A stretch of DNA of 64,000 bases, taken from assembly GCF_032917945.1 (NCBI RefSeq), contig NZ_CP136624.1, forward strand, positions 3,844,001-3,908,000, given 5' to 3'. This document shows positions 1-7,745 of this stretch, one piece after another. The stretch comes from Bradyrhizobium sp. sBnM-33 (GTDB taxonomy: Bacteria > Pseudomonadota > Alphaproteobacteria > Rhizobiales > Xanthobacteraceae). The notes beneath the pieces were generated by a model, which saw only the letters and a program-made list of their open reading frames with translations, did not search any database and had not been told where the DNA came from. A program made the position numbers and the translations under genes. The first letter of the stretch is position 1, and each line of letters opens with the position of its first letter.

Positions 1-351
1 CTGCTATTCGCCTCCTGCTGGCCGGGCTCTGGAGCTCTTCAATACTTTAGGCCCTACTGCGCGTGTCTCGTCTTGGGGGCTTCACTACGTTTGGAACGCG
101 GGGCAATTCTTTCAGCTCTAACAAGCAAGCCTATGCGGTACGTGGCTGAGATTTCTTATGCTCTCTACGTGATTCATCCTCTGATGGCATCTGGATGGAT
201 GAATGAAGGCGCCACATGGCAGAAGTACCTGCTCAAGAGGCCCATCAGCATAGCGACTACGTTCGCCCTCGCTCACCTTTCGACCTTTCGATATGAAAAG
301 AAATGTATCGAACTCGGCAAGAGATTCAGCATGACCCGCAAGATGGCTTAA
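1..351 (+). CDS. Acyltransferase family 3 protein, C-terminal part (5' end outside window)
   Basis: The frame is open from the first base of the window to a TAA at 349-351, so this is the 3' end of a longer gene. The visible 116 residues include a hydrophobic stretch with SYALYVIHP, typical of the last membrane segments of OafA/YrhL-type O-acyltransferases, which acetylate surface polysaccharides at the inner membrane. The catalytic N-terminal part is not in the window. Glycosyltransferases follow on the same strand, which fits an exopolysaccharide modification role. The family call rests on a short tail. Confidence 0.6.
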   Translation: MLFASCWPGSGALQYFRPYCACLVLGASLRLERGAILSALTSKPMRYVAEISYALYVIHPLMASGWMNEGATWQKYLLKRPISIATTFALAHLSTFRYEKKCIELGKRFSMTRKMA

Positions 352-400
352 GGCTTGGTGTGCCGTCATAGCCTGCTCATCGCAAAAGGATCTATCTCTC

Positions 401-1510
401 GTGCGCATTACTTTTATCTTACCCGTAGCCAATATGGGCGGGGGCACCAGGGTTATTGGCATCTACGCGCAGGAACTCCAGAAACGAGGCCATGATGTAT
501 CCCTCATTTCTGTTCCCCCGCCGCGACTACCGTTCCGGAGACGGGTCAAGTCCTGGCTGACACGGACTGCCTCGCCGTACGACCGCTCCCCCTCTCACCT
601 CGACAAGCTGAAGTTAGATCATCGAATTATCGATAGCTGGCGTCCTATAACAGATAACGACGTCCCCGACGGCGATGTCGTCATAGCCACGTGGTGGCGG
701 ACCGCGGAATGGGTCAACGACCTCGGCCCACAGAAAGGAGCCAAGGTTTATTTCATCCAGGGCCACGAAGTGTTTCCGTACCTACCGGTGGAACGTTGTC
801 AAGCTACTTACAGATTGCCGATGCACAAGGTGGTCGTTGCGCAATGGCTCCGGCAGGTTATGATCGAAGACTACGGCGACAAGACCGCGGACGTTGTCCC
901 GAACAGTGTCGATCATTCCCAGTTTTTCGCACCGGTGCGACAAAAGCAGGTCATACCAACGGTCGGGTTCCTGTATTCGCGAGCAAAATTCAAGGGAGTC
1001 GACATCACGCTCGCTGCTCTGAAGGTAGTCGCCGAGCGTTTCCCTGAGCTAAGGATGGTCTCTTTTGGAAGCGAACGGCCATCTGCGCCCCTGCCGCTTC
1101 CTGCCGGCGTCGAGTTCACCTTTGATCCGCCCCAAGATCAGCTTCGTGATATCTATTCTCGTTGCGACGTGTGGGTCACTGCGAGCGCAAGCGAGGGCTT
1201 CAATCTTCCGGCAATGGAAGCCATGGCCTGTCGAACTCCTGTTGTTTCTACGCGAACGGGTTGGCCTGCGGAGGCCATTAAATCCGGCCTTAATGGTATG
1301 CTTGTCGATCTTGATGACGTCGACGCTCTTGTTCATGCTATCAAGTATGTTCTGGCGCAAAGCGATGAAGGCTGGGCAGAGCTATCTTCGAATGCATTTG
1401 AAACGGTTCGAAGCAGCTCTTGGGCAGCGAGCGCTTCGATATTTGAGCAGGCTCTCGTGAATGCCCGAAACAGGGCCGCGCGGGGGGAGATTGGCGGCGG
1501 TCTACTCTGA
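401..1510 (+). CDS. Glycosyltransferase family 4 (GT-B fold)
   Basis: 369 aa, GTG start with AAAAGGA about 10 bases upstream. The N-terminus (MRITFILPVANMGGGTR) is the nucleotide-sugar transferase Rossmann start with a glycine-rich acceptor loop. The C-terminal half has the GT4 donor-site signature SEGFNLPAMEAMACRTPVV, with the EX7E spacing. It probably adds one sugar to a lipid-linked glycan at the cytoplasmic face of the membrane. It lies 50 bp after the acyltransferase on the same strand, so the two are likely one operon. The sugar donor cannot be read from sequence. Confidence 0.85.
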   Translation: MRITFILPVANMGGGTRVIGIYAQELQKRGHDVSLISVPPPRLPFRRRVKSWLTRTASPYDRSPSHLDKLKLDHRIIDSWRPITDNDVPDGDVVIATWWRTAEWVNDLGPQKGAKVYFIQGHEVFPYLPVERCQATYRLPMHKVVVAQWLRQVMIEDYGDKTADVVPNSVDHSQFFAPVRQKQVIPTVGFLYSRAKFKGVDITLAALKVVAERFPELRMVSFGSERPSAPLPLPAGVEFTFDPPQDQLRDIYSRCDVWVTASASEGFNLPAMEAMACRTPVVSTRTGWPAEAIKSGLNGMLVDLDDVDALVHAIKYVLAQSDEGWAELSSNAFETVRSSSWAASASIFEQALVNARNRAARGEIGGGLL

Positions 1511-1583
1511 CTATAATGCGCAAGTTGTCTGCGGTTGAGGCACATTCCCAAACGACAGCGTCAATCAAAGGCAAAGGGCAATT

Positions 1584-2657
1584 TCATTGAATTTCTTTGT
1601 CTAGCAGGTCGATCGTCTTCAAAAGATCGTGGACCGGAAGAAAGAATCCGTTCTTGCGCTTTTCGCCCACTACCACGCCGTACTGCATGTTCAGCGCGCG
1701 CGCCCAATCTAGGTGTGAATTGAAGAACCGATCGGGAGGCTGGATGACCAGTATGCCGCCGCTGTCCTGTAGCGTGAATAGGGCGTGTGACAGCTGGCTA
1801 CCCTCAACGCTGATGATAATACGAGCGCCCAACAGTTCTGAGACCAACTGAGAAACATTCAGGGTTTCTGCCTTAACGACTGTCACGCCCCGCTGAGTAA
1901 GAGCGTCAATGATCTCTCCCTCGTTCAGAAGCAGGCGCTGCGTTCCGCCAGAGCCGCGCATCAAATAGGCAATATGCCCGGTCTTTCTCTGGGCTGGCCC
2001 GTTTGCGAGCCGCGCTCTTAGGGTCCTGAACCTCTTTGCTTTGTGCGCATTCTGGTTAATGTCGTCGAATAGAAAGAGGCGATTGATATACGCTCTGCGA
2101 AGCTCCACGCACTGTTGTCCAAATTGGCCAAGATAGCCTGCTCGATCTGGCCAAAAGGGAGTGGGCATGCTCACAGGTGTCCCGAAGTTGCTGGCTAGCA
2201 GATGAGTAGCACTATCGTCGCGAAGCCAATGGCCGAAAAAATGGCAACCAACAAAGGAGCTTCTGAGCGCGGCCTCGCCGTGGTCGACCCAGGTGGTGTC
2301 ATCTGATTGGAAAACTACATTGGTGTTGAAAAATTTGTGCCGCCCACGACCGTAGATGATGCCTTCGTTAACAACGACATTATCAAGTACATATTGAATA
2401 GTTGGCCCGATACTGCGCGGTGCTCCTTTTAGCTGTGCAATTTCTTGCGCTGGATCTATTCCGAAGGCGCAGGCGTTAACGCGTTCATACTGCTCGGGAA
2501 GAGCAATGCATGGGGATCCTGAAATGGTCTCACCGGGATCCAGTACTTCAATCGAGGTTGCCGACTTAAGAAGGTCGACATCGAATCCAACTCGCCGCGC
2601 CAAACCAATTCTAATCCGCTCGAGAAGGACTCGAAAGCTTCGTTCGTTCATCTTCAC
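1584..2657 (-). CDS. Glycosyltransferase family 61 (DUF563-type) protein
   Basis: 357 aa. The C-terminal half carries features of the GT61/DUF563 family: HFFGHWLRDDSA in the middle, a YLMRGSGGTQR strand, NEGEIIDAL, and VEGSQLSHALF near the end. Enzymes of this group transfer pentoses or related sugars to capsule or EPS acceptors. It is transcribed opposite to its left neighbour, with 73 bp between the two stop codons, and lies in a block of glycan genes. No signal peptide or membrane segment is evident, so it is probably cytoplasmic. Confidence 0.72.
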   Translation of the reverse strand: MKMNERSFRVLLERIRIGLARRVGFDVDLLKSATSIEVLDPGETISGSPCIALPEQYERVNACAFGIDPAQEIAQLKGAPRSIGPTIQYVLDNVVVNEGIIYGRGRHKFFNTNVVFQSDDTTWVDHGEAALRSSFVGCHFFGHWLRDDSATHLLASNFGTPVSMPTPFWPDRAGYLGQFGQQCVELRRAYINRLFLFDDINQNAHKAKRFRTLRARLANGPAQRKTGHIAYLMRGSGGTQRLLLNEGEIIDALTQRGVTVVKAETLNVSQLVSELLGARIIISVEGSQLSHALFTLQDSGGILVIQPPDRFFNSHLDWARALNMQYGVVVGEKRKNGFFLPVHDLLKTIDLLDKEIQ

Positions 2658-2863
2658 GTGTACCCTGTTTTGATCATTTGCTCTTGCTTGGTAATCCCAA
2701 GGTTAGAGTAAAGAACGAGAGGCGTCGGATGGGGTGTTCGACCCGGGTGCCGTTATGGTTATTGCTGGACAGCGTATAAATACGGCGTTTACACATCTGA
2801 AGGTCGGTTTACTGTTGAGCTCTTCATCGCGGGGCAACCAAAGTGTATTCGTGAGCATTTCAA

Positions 2864-3523
2864 ATGAACAGAATTATAGACAGAGCCTCGCATCTTTTCG
2901 GCGTGGGCAAATTTCTGGTCCGGAGGTATTGGCAGGGGTACACTGTAAGTTCTGAGCCGACGTTCGATAGCGAGGGGCTTTCGTTCTTTAAGGCGACAAT
3001 AGGCCGTAGCAGAATTTATCTCGAATACGGAAGCGGAGGATCAACAATTCTAGCATCTAGGTGTGTAGCCAGGCTGGTCAGTGTTGAGAATGATCATGTA
3101 TTCGCCAAGTGTGTCAAAGACGCGCTTCCACCATCCGATGCGGAGGTAAAGATCCTTTGCCCGTACATAGGCCTGACCCGAGAATGGGGTTTTCCCGTTT
3201 TCCGAAAGCCGACTCCTCGTCGCGTAGCAAGGTGGAAACGATATCCGCAAGCTCCTTGGTTCGTTCTCGGCTCAGACATACCAGACACTATTTTGATCGA
3301 CGGACGGATGCGAGTCGCCTGCGCTCTGGAGAGCTTGTTGCACGTCTCAAGTGACACGTGTCTGCTCGTGGATGACTATATCGGCAGGAGTTACTCGATG
3401 ATTGAGAGCTTTGCCGATCTGGTTGCTATGCACGGAAGAATGGCGGAGTTTCGTAAGAGCAAGACCTTTAACGAATCTGCCTGTCGCGAAGCGCTGGAGA
3501 CATCATATTCAGACCCGCGTTAG
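2864..3523 (+). CDS. Class I SAM-dependent methyltransferase-like protein
   Basis: 219 aa. Residues near 52-60 read YLEYGSGGST, the glycine-rich motif I of class I methyltransferases, followed by SVEND (acidic motif II position). ILIDGR near residue 145 resembles the acidic strand seen in small polysaccharide-associated methyltransferases. The stop overlaps the 3' end of the next gene by 4 bp in a convergent arrangement. The substrate is unknown; a sugar or glycan target is inferred from the neighbours. Confidence 0.6.
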   Translation: MNRIIDRASHLFGVGKFLVRRYWQGYTVSSEPTFDSEGLSFFKATIGRSRIYLEYGSGGSTILASRCVARLVSVENDHVFAKCVKDALPPSDAEVKILCPYIGLTREWGFPVFRKPTPRRVARWKRYPQAPWFVLGSDIPDTILIDGRMRVACALESLLHVSSDTCLLVDDYIGRSYSMIESFADLVAMHGRMAEFRKSKTFNESACREALETSYSDPR

Positions 3524-4434
3524 TGCTCCGGCTTTTGTGCTATCCAATCTGTCGCGCCGGCGACGCGCGCAGTGTCTTCGATCCGATCGATTGACCAATT
3601 CGGATGTCGCTTGACAAGATTGCGCAGCTTGTTTCCGCTCCGGTATGCGAAATAAATTGCGTCTCCGATGAATGAGAGCGGCAGCGTAACCTTGTTGCCC
3701 ATCTTCATTATGGCGCGAAAGCCGCTGTATCCTTCTCCCGGCCAGATATTCTCCGTTGTGAATCCAGCTTGTGTGAGATTCTCGAATACGCCAAGGGGCG
3801 ACATGTGAAAGTAGCTGTCATCATGCCAGGGTTCGAGAAAAGATACATTGCCGAGGTAGCGCCCTCCAGGCTTGAGAACCCGAAATACCTCTTGGCTAAC
3901 CAGATACGGGCAGGCGAGGTGCTCAGTTACAGCGGCTGAATAAACTAGATCAAATGTTTTCTCTTTGAATGGGAGGAAGTGAGCATCGCACAAAATGTCC
4001 GGCCCGCCGTGTTCGCTAAGAAATGCGAAAACGCGCGATGTCGAAATATCTGTTCCAATATAATGATAGCCCTTCTTTGTAACCCAGTCGCGCATCTGTC
4101 CACCCCCGCAACCGATCTCCAAAATTGTGGACCCCTTCGGAAGACGGTCGATGATATCGAGGTGGGCAAGATCCAAATGATACGGGTTGTCCTTGCCGCC
4201 ACTACCCGATCGAACAGGATATCTTAGTGCTTCACGAAACGAGGCGCCGGCCGTTGAGCGGTCTGGCGTAAATTGAAACGAAACGGTTCGTCTCGCCCTT
4301 TGAGGAAAAAGCGAAGGCATTCCATCGGCATCCGCAAATGAAAGACCGCAGTTGTCGCACACCTTCAACGAATGGAGCGTTGAACTACAATCGGGACAGG
4401 CGACGATTCCCTTCAAGATGTTCTGGTCGAGCAT
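3520..4434 (-). CDS. Methyltransferase with N-terminal zinc-ribbon (Trm112-like) segment
   Basis: About 304 aa from the ATG at 4434, chosen because GGAAGG lies 7 bases upstream; an upstream in-frame start at 4491 lacks this. The N-terminus has two Cys pairs (CPDC and CDNC), a zinc ribbon like that fused to many bacterial sugar or lipid methyltransferases. Motif I is ILEIGCGGG, followed by GTDIS, and YSAAVTEHL marks the class I fold. The EHL and VLKPGG motifs match Methyltransf_11-type enzymes. It is cytoplasmic and probably modifies a glycan intermediate. Confidence 0.75.
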   Translation of the reverse strand: MLDQNILKGIVACPDCSSTLHSLKVCDNCGLSFADADGMPSLFPQRARRTVSFQFTPDRSTAGASFREALRYPVRSGSGGKDNPYHLDLAHLDIIDRLPKGSTILEIGCGGGQMRDWVTKKGYHYIGTDISTSRVFAFLSEHGGPDILCDAHFLPFKEKTFDLVYSAAVTEHLACPYLVSQEVFRVLKPGGRYLGNVSFLEPWHDDSYFHMSPLGVFENLTQAGFTTENIWPGEGYSGFRAIMKMGNKVTLPLSFIGDAIYFAYRSGNKLRNLVKRHPNWSIDRIEDTARVAGATDWIAQKPEH

Positions 4435-4494
4435 TTGCCGTCCTTCCTGAAAATCACTTAACAGGGCTGCGCGCCGGGTGGATCGAATCATACG

Positions 4495-5550
4495 TCACGC
4501 ATTTCGGTTCGTTGGAACCTGCTTGTGTTCGATGAGCTGAGGGCGGCGATGCAATAGCCGATCGCGCCAGAACATTGCGATGCCAAGTCCTTCCGGAAAA
4601 CGTGCAAGAAGTTGAAAGCAGGCGAGGCGCGTACGATCGGAAAGAGAGCCTGAGTTTTTGGCGGTCAGCCGTGCCAGTTGCATCGGGTAGAGGAGCCAGG
4701 CCATCCATCCAAAGCGCGGGAGCGCAATCGTCGCAATGATGCACGCGAAGGGCAGCAACAGTCCCCAAACTATTGCGCGGCGCGCCTCGCGCACATGGTG
4801 CCGTTCGGGCGACGTCCCGTGCAGATGGCTGCCCAGCGCAAAGGCGTATCCGCCGCGGCACGTCCTTCGCCACCATTGCCCGAAATGAAACATCGCCGCA
4901 TCGTGCAGCGCCATCTCGTCCGCGAGCCGCCAAAGCCGCCACTTCGCTTGGCGAAGCCGCACGGATAATTCCTCTTCCTCGCCTGCAATCACATCGTCAT
5001 GATAGCCGCCCGCGGCCTTCAGCGCGGCGGTGCGGATCATCACGTTGCCGGCAAAGGCGCGAACTTCGCCGGTGGAGCGATCCCACTCCCGGTCGCATAA
5101 CCAGTTGTAGACCGATCGATCCGGATGCCGCTCGCGGAGCCTGCCGCACACGGCGGCGGCATCCGCCTGGTGATCGAGAAAGCCGACGGCGGCCTCTAGC
5201 CATCCGCTCGCAAGTTCGCAGTCGCCGTCCACGAACTGCACGTAGAGTACCTCAGGGACGATCGTCAGCAGGTGGGCAAAGCCGGCATTGCGGGCGCGGG
5301 CCGCGGTGAAGGGAATGCTGAGATCGAGCTCGACGACATCGGCGCCGAGTTCGCGCGCCGCCTGCACCGATCCGTCCGTCGAATTGGAATCGACGTAAAC
5401 CATCGCGGCCGCCGCAGACACCGAACGCAGGCAGGTGATCAGGCGCTGACCCTCATTGCGCCCGATGACGACAATGCCGAACTTTTCAGGCTCGGTGCCG
5501 GCTTTGTAGTTAATGCTCTCGCGCGTCTGCAAAATGGAATCTCTTAACAT
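4495..5550 (-). CDS. Glycosyltransferase family 2
   Basis: 351 aa. The N-terminal GT-A domain reads FGIVVIGRNEGQRL, then YVDSNSTDGS and a DGDC (DxD-type) metal and donor site at about residue 110. GEEEELSVRLR supplies the acidic catalytic-base region. The C-terminal third has hydrophobic segments (IVWGLLLPFACIIATIAL) suggesting one or two membrane anchors. It lies 60 bp upstream of the methyltransferase on the same strand, so the two are likely co-transcribed. Its role in EPS repeat assembly is inferred. Confidence 0.85.
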   Translation of the reverse strand: MLRDSILQTRESINYKAGTEPEKFGIVVIGRNEGQRLITCLRSVSAAAAMVYVDSNSTDGSVQAARELGADVVELDLSIPFTAARARNAGFAHLLTIVPEVLYVQFVDGDCELASGWLEAAVGFLDHQADAAAVCGRLRERHPDRSVYNWLCDREWDRSTGEVRAFAGNVMIRTAALKAAGGYHDDVIAGEEEELSVRLRQAKWRLWRLADEMALHDAAMFHFGQWWRRTCRGGYAFALGSHLHGTSPERHHVREARRAIVWGLLLPFACIIATIALPRFGWMAWLLYPMQLARLTAKNSGSLSDRTRLACFQLLARFPEGLGIAMFWRDRLLHRRPQLIEHKQVPTNRNA

Positions 5551-5696
5551 CTCAAAAGTCGGTAGGCTGGGACGCCCGTTAATTTCGATTCGATCCTGAA
5601 ACGAACGCCAGCGGCGATTTTGTTTGCCGAACGGCCTTCATCGGCGCGGCAGATCGACGGAAGCCTAGGTACCACGAACCCAACGGCGCGAAGCCA

Positions 5697-6212
5697 CTAT
5701 TGCCGAGCGTGGTGAATTCCTCCCGGATAGCCCGTCGCCACCCCGTGTGCCTCGACGTCGGCAATCACCACGGCGTTCGCGCCGATCCGTGCATGTGCGC
5801 CGATCTTAACCGGCCCAAGGATCTTGGCGCCGGCGCCGATGTCGACATGGCCGGCAATTTCGGGAACTCCGCCGCGACCGCGGGAGCCAAGCGTGACCTG
5901 GTGGAAAATCAGGCAGTTCACGCCGATCTTGGCGTCCGGATGGATGACAATGCCATTGGGGTGGGGGATCAGCAGCCCGCCGCCGATCTGGCAGGTGAGC
6001 GGTATTTCCGCCCCCGTCACCGCGCTCCAGAAGCGATGACGCAGGACGACGAATTTGCAGCACAGCATGCCGAAAAGGCCGCCGCGTGCCCGCCAGAACT
6101 GGTAGCGCCGAACCGTCAGCAGCAGCTTACGGCCGGGGTCCCAGAACTGCCCGGGGCGTTCCCGGCTCCAGTCGGGAACATCGGCACTGATCTGTTCGGT
6201 AGCTTGATCCAC
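5697..6212 (-). CDS. Hexapeptide-repeat acyltransferase (serine acetyltransferase-like)
   Basis: 171 aa, GTG start. The C-terminal two thirds form a left-handed beta-helix of hexapeptide turns (IGGGLLIPHPNGIVI, IGVNCLIF, IGAGAKILG, IGAHARIGANAVV), and HPNGIVIH gives the His region of SAT/LbetaH acetyltransferases. It is shorter than CysE (about 270 aa) and lacks the CysE N-terminal helical domain, so a sugar or EPS O-acetyltransferase is more likely than cysteine synthesis. A divergent promoter region (6213-6505) separates it from the STAS-fused transferase. Confidence 0.75.
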   Translation of the reverse strand: MDQATEQISADVPDWSRERPGQFWDPGRKLLLTVRRYQFWRARGGLFGMLCCKFVVLRHRFWSAVTGAEIPLTCQIGGGLLIPHPNGIVIHPDAKIGVNCLIFHQVTLGSRGRGGVPEIAGHVDIGAGAKILGPVKIGAHARIGANAVVIADVEAHGVATGYPGGIHHARQ

Positions 6213-6505
6213 TTGGGTGTACCTGTCCTAAAATTAAACCCAAATAGCGGACGGCTCGGCTCGTTGGAAGCGCCCGGTTCTCGATGCGCGCAACAATCTC
6301 TCCATCGGCCGTCGGTCGCCCCCGTGATTTCCCGGGGCTTCCATCCCATCGAGATTGGCATTTCATTCAGGGATGCGGTATTGATCACGTATATTAAATC
6401 GATTTCACTAAGCAAGAATTTCGTAGTAGATCGCTTACTATTCGTTAATTATATGATGGCCCACCGCGGTGCGCAGGGCGAAAATTTGAAGTTCGTGGAG
6501 CATTT
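6213..6505. promoter_or_regulatory. Divergent intergenic region, probable promoters
   Basis: 293 bp between two divergently transcribed genes. The half near 6370-6460 is clearly more AT-rich than the surroundings. No convincing -35/-10 pair or operator could be fixed by eye. GGAG at 6495-6500 is the ribosome site of the right-hand gene. Confidence 0.4.
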
Positions 6506-7681
6506 ATGTTGAAGACGTTGCGCACCCCTCCGGCCTCGTCCGACTTTGCCGAGCGACCCGCGGACCCGCGATCGGCCCGCGCCTCTCCGGACGACCTCTC
6601 CCGCAATGTATTTGGCCTCCTCGGCATCCCCGTGGATGCGCTCGATTTTCCCTCGCTGCGGCGCTCGATGGACCTCGCTACGAATGCCGCCGCGCCATTT
6701 CTGATTTCGACCCCTAACGTCAATTTTCTCGTCAAGAGCCAGATCAACGGCGCGTTCCGGGAATCCATGCTGCTGAGCGATCTGTGTCTTGCCGACGGCA
6801 TGCCGCTGATCTGGATCGCCAAGCTGCTGCGCATTCCGATCCAAGAGCGAATTGCCGGCAGCGACCTGTTCGGCCGGCTCAAATCGGCGAACGGGACAGG
6901 CCGGCCTCTGCGGGTCTTCCTGCTCGGCGGCGCCGAGGGCCTAGCGGCTGCGGTCGGGGCCAGGTTGAACGCCGAGAAGGGCGGGCTGCGATGCGTCGGC
7001 GTGCTCAACCCCGGTTTCGGTACAATCGACGAGATGAGCTCGCCCGAAATAATCGACGAGATAAATGCGAGTAACGCGGATTTAATTGCGGTATTTTTCG
7101 GCGCGGAGAAGGCCCAGGCCTGGCTGCTGCACAACCATTGGCGGCTGAGGGCGCCCGTTCGCGCTCAATTCGGGGCCACCATCAATTTCGAAGCTGGAAC
7201 CGTGCGGCGGGCGCCGTCGATGCTCCGCAGCACCGGCTTCGAGTGGCTGTGGCGCATCAAGGAAGAGCCGTACCTTTGGCGACGTTATTGGAGCGACGGG
7301 ATGGCGCTGCTCGCGATGCTGGCGACCTGCGTGCTGCCCTTGATACTGAGTGAGCGGCGTCTGCCGAACTTGAACAGGCTGTCGATCTCAAGAAGCGAAG
7401 ATCAGGGTTCCGTGACCATTGGCCTGTCCGGAGCCGCAATCGCCGCGCATGTCGACGGTGCGATCGAGCAGCTCCGGGACGCGCTCGACAGTGGCAAACG
7501 AATGATCGTTGACGTTTCGCATACGCAGTATATCGACGCCAGGTTCTTCGGGTTGTTCCTGATGGTCCGAAAACAATTGGCCAACCGGGGACAGAAACTG
7601 CTGTTTACGGGCGCGTCCGCCGGCCTGCGACGAATATTCCGCCTAAACAGATTCGAATTCCTCCTGTCACAGGAAGTATGA
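6506..7681 (+). CDS. WecG/TagA/CpsF-type glycosyltransferase fused to a C-terminal STAS domain
   Basis: 391 aa. Residues about 40-255 are a WecG/TagA/CpsF (GT26) domain: TPNVNFLVKS, LADGMPLIW, ERIAGSDLF, FLLGGAEG, GFGT. This family adds ManNAcA or a related sugar to lipid-linked precursors at the inner face of the inner membrane. Residues about 295-385 form a STAS (anti-sigma-factor-antagonist-like) domain: VTIGLSGA, then DVSHTQYIDARFFGLFL. The usual phospho-acceptor serine position reads YIDARF, so phosphorylation control is doubtful. GGAG precedes the ATG. It is the first gene of the exosortase-associated EPS locus. The STAS part may tether or regulate the enzyme; that is inference. Confidence 0.85.
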   Translation: MLKTLRTPPASSDFAERPADPRSARASPDDLSRNVFGLLGIPVDALDFPSLRRSMDLATNAAAPFLISTPNVNFLVKSQINGAFRESMLLSDLCLADGMPLIWIAKLLRIPIQERIAGSDLFGRLKSANGTGRPLRVFLLGGAEGLAAAVGARLNAEKGGLRCVGVLNPGFGTIDEMSSPEIIDEINASNADLIAVFFGAEKAQAWLLHNHWRLRAPVRAQFGATINFEAGTVRRAPSMLRSTGFEWLWRIKEEPYLWRRYWSDGMALLAMLATCVLPLILSERRLPNLNRLSISRSEDQGSVTIGLSGAAIAAHVDGAIEQLRDALDSGKRMIVDVSHTQYIDARFFGLFLMVRKQLANRGQKLLFTGASAGLRRIFRLNRFEFLLSQEV

Positions 7682-7745
7682 TAGCGGAGGAAGCAGACGA
7701 TTATCCGGCCGGCTTTCGGCCGCTTACATTTAATTAGGGCCAGAG

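Noticed and set aside
5697..6212. CysE serine acetyltransferase for cysteine biosynthesis
   Set aside because: Too short and without the N-terminal helical domain; the context is EPS synthesis.
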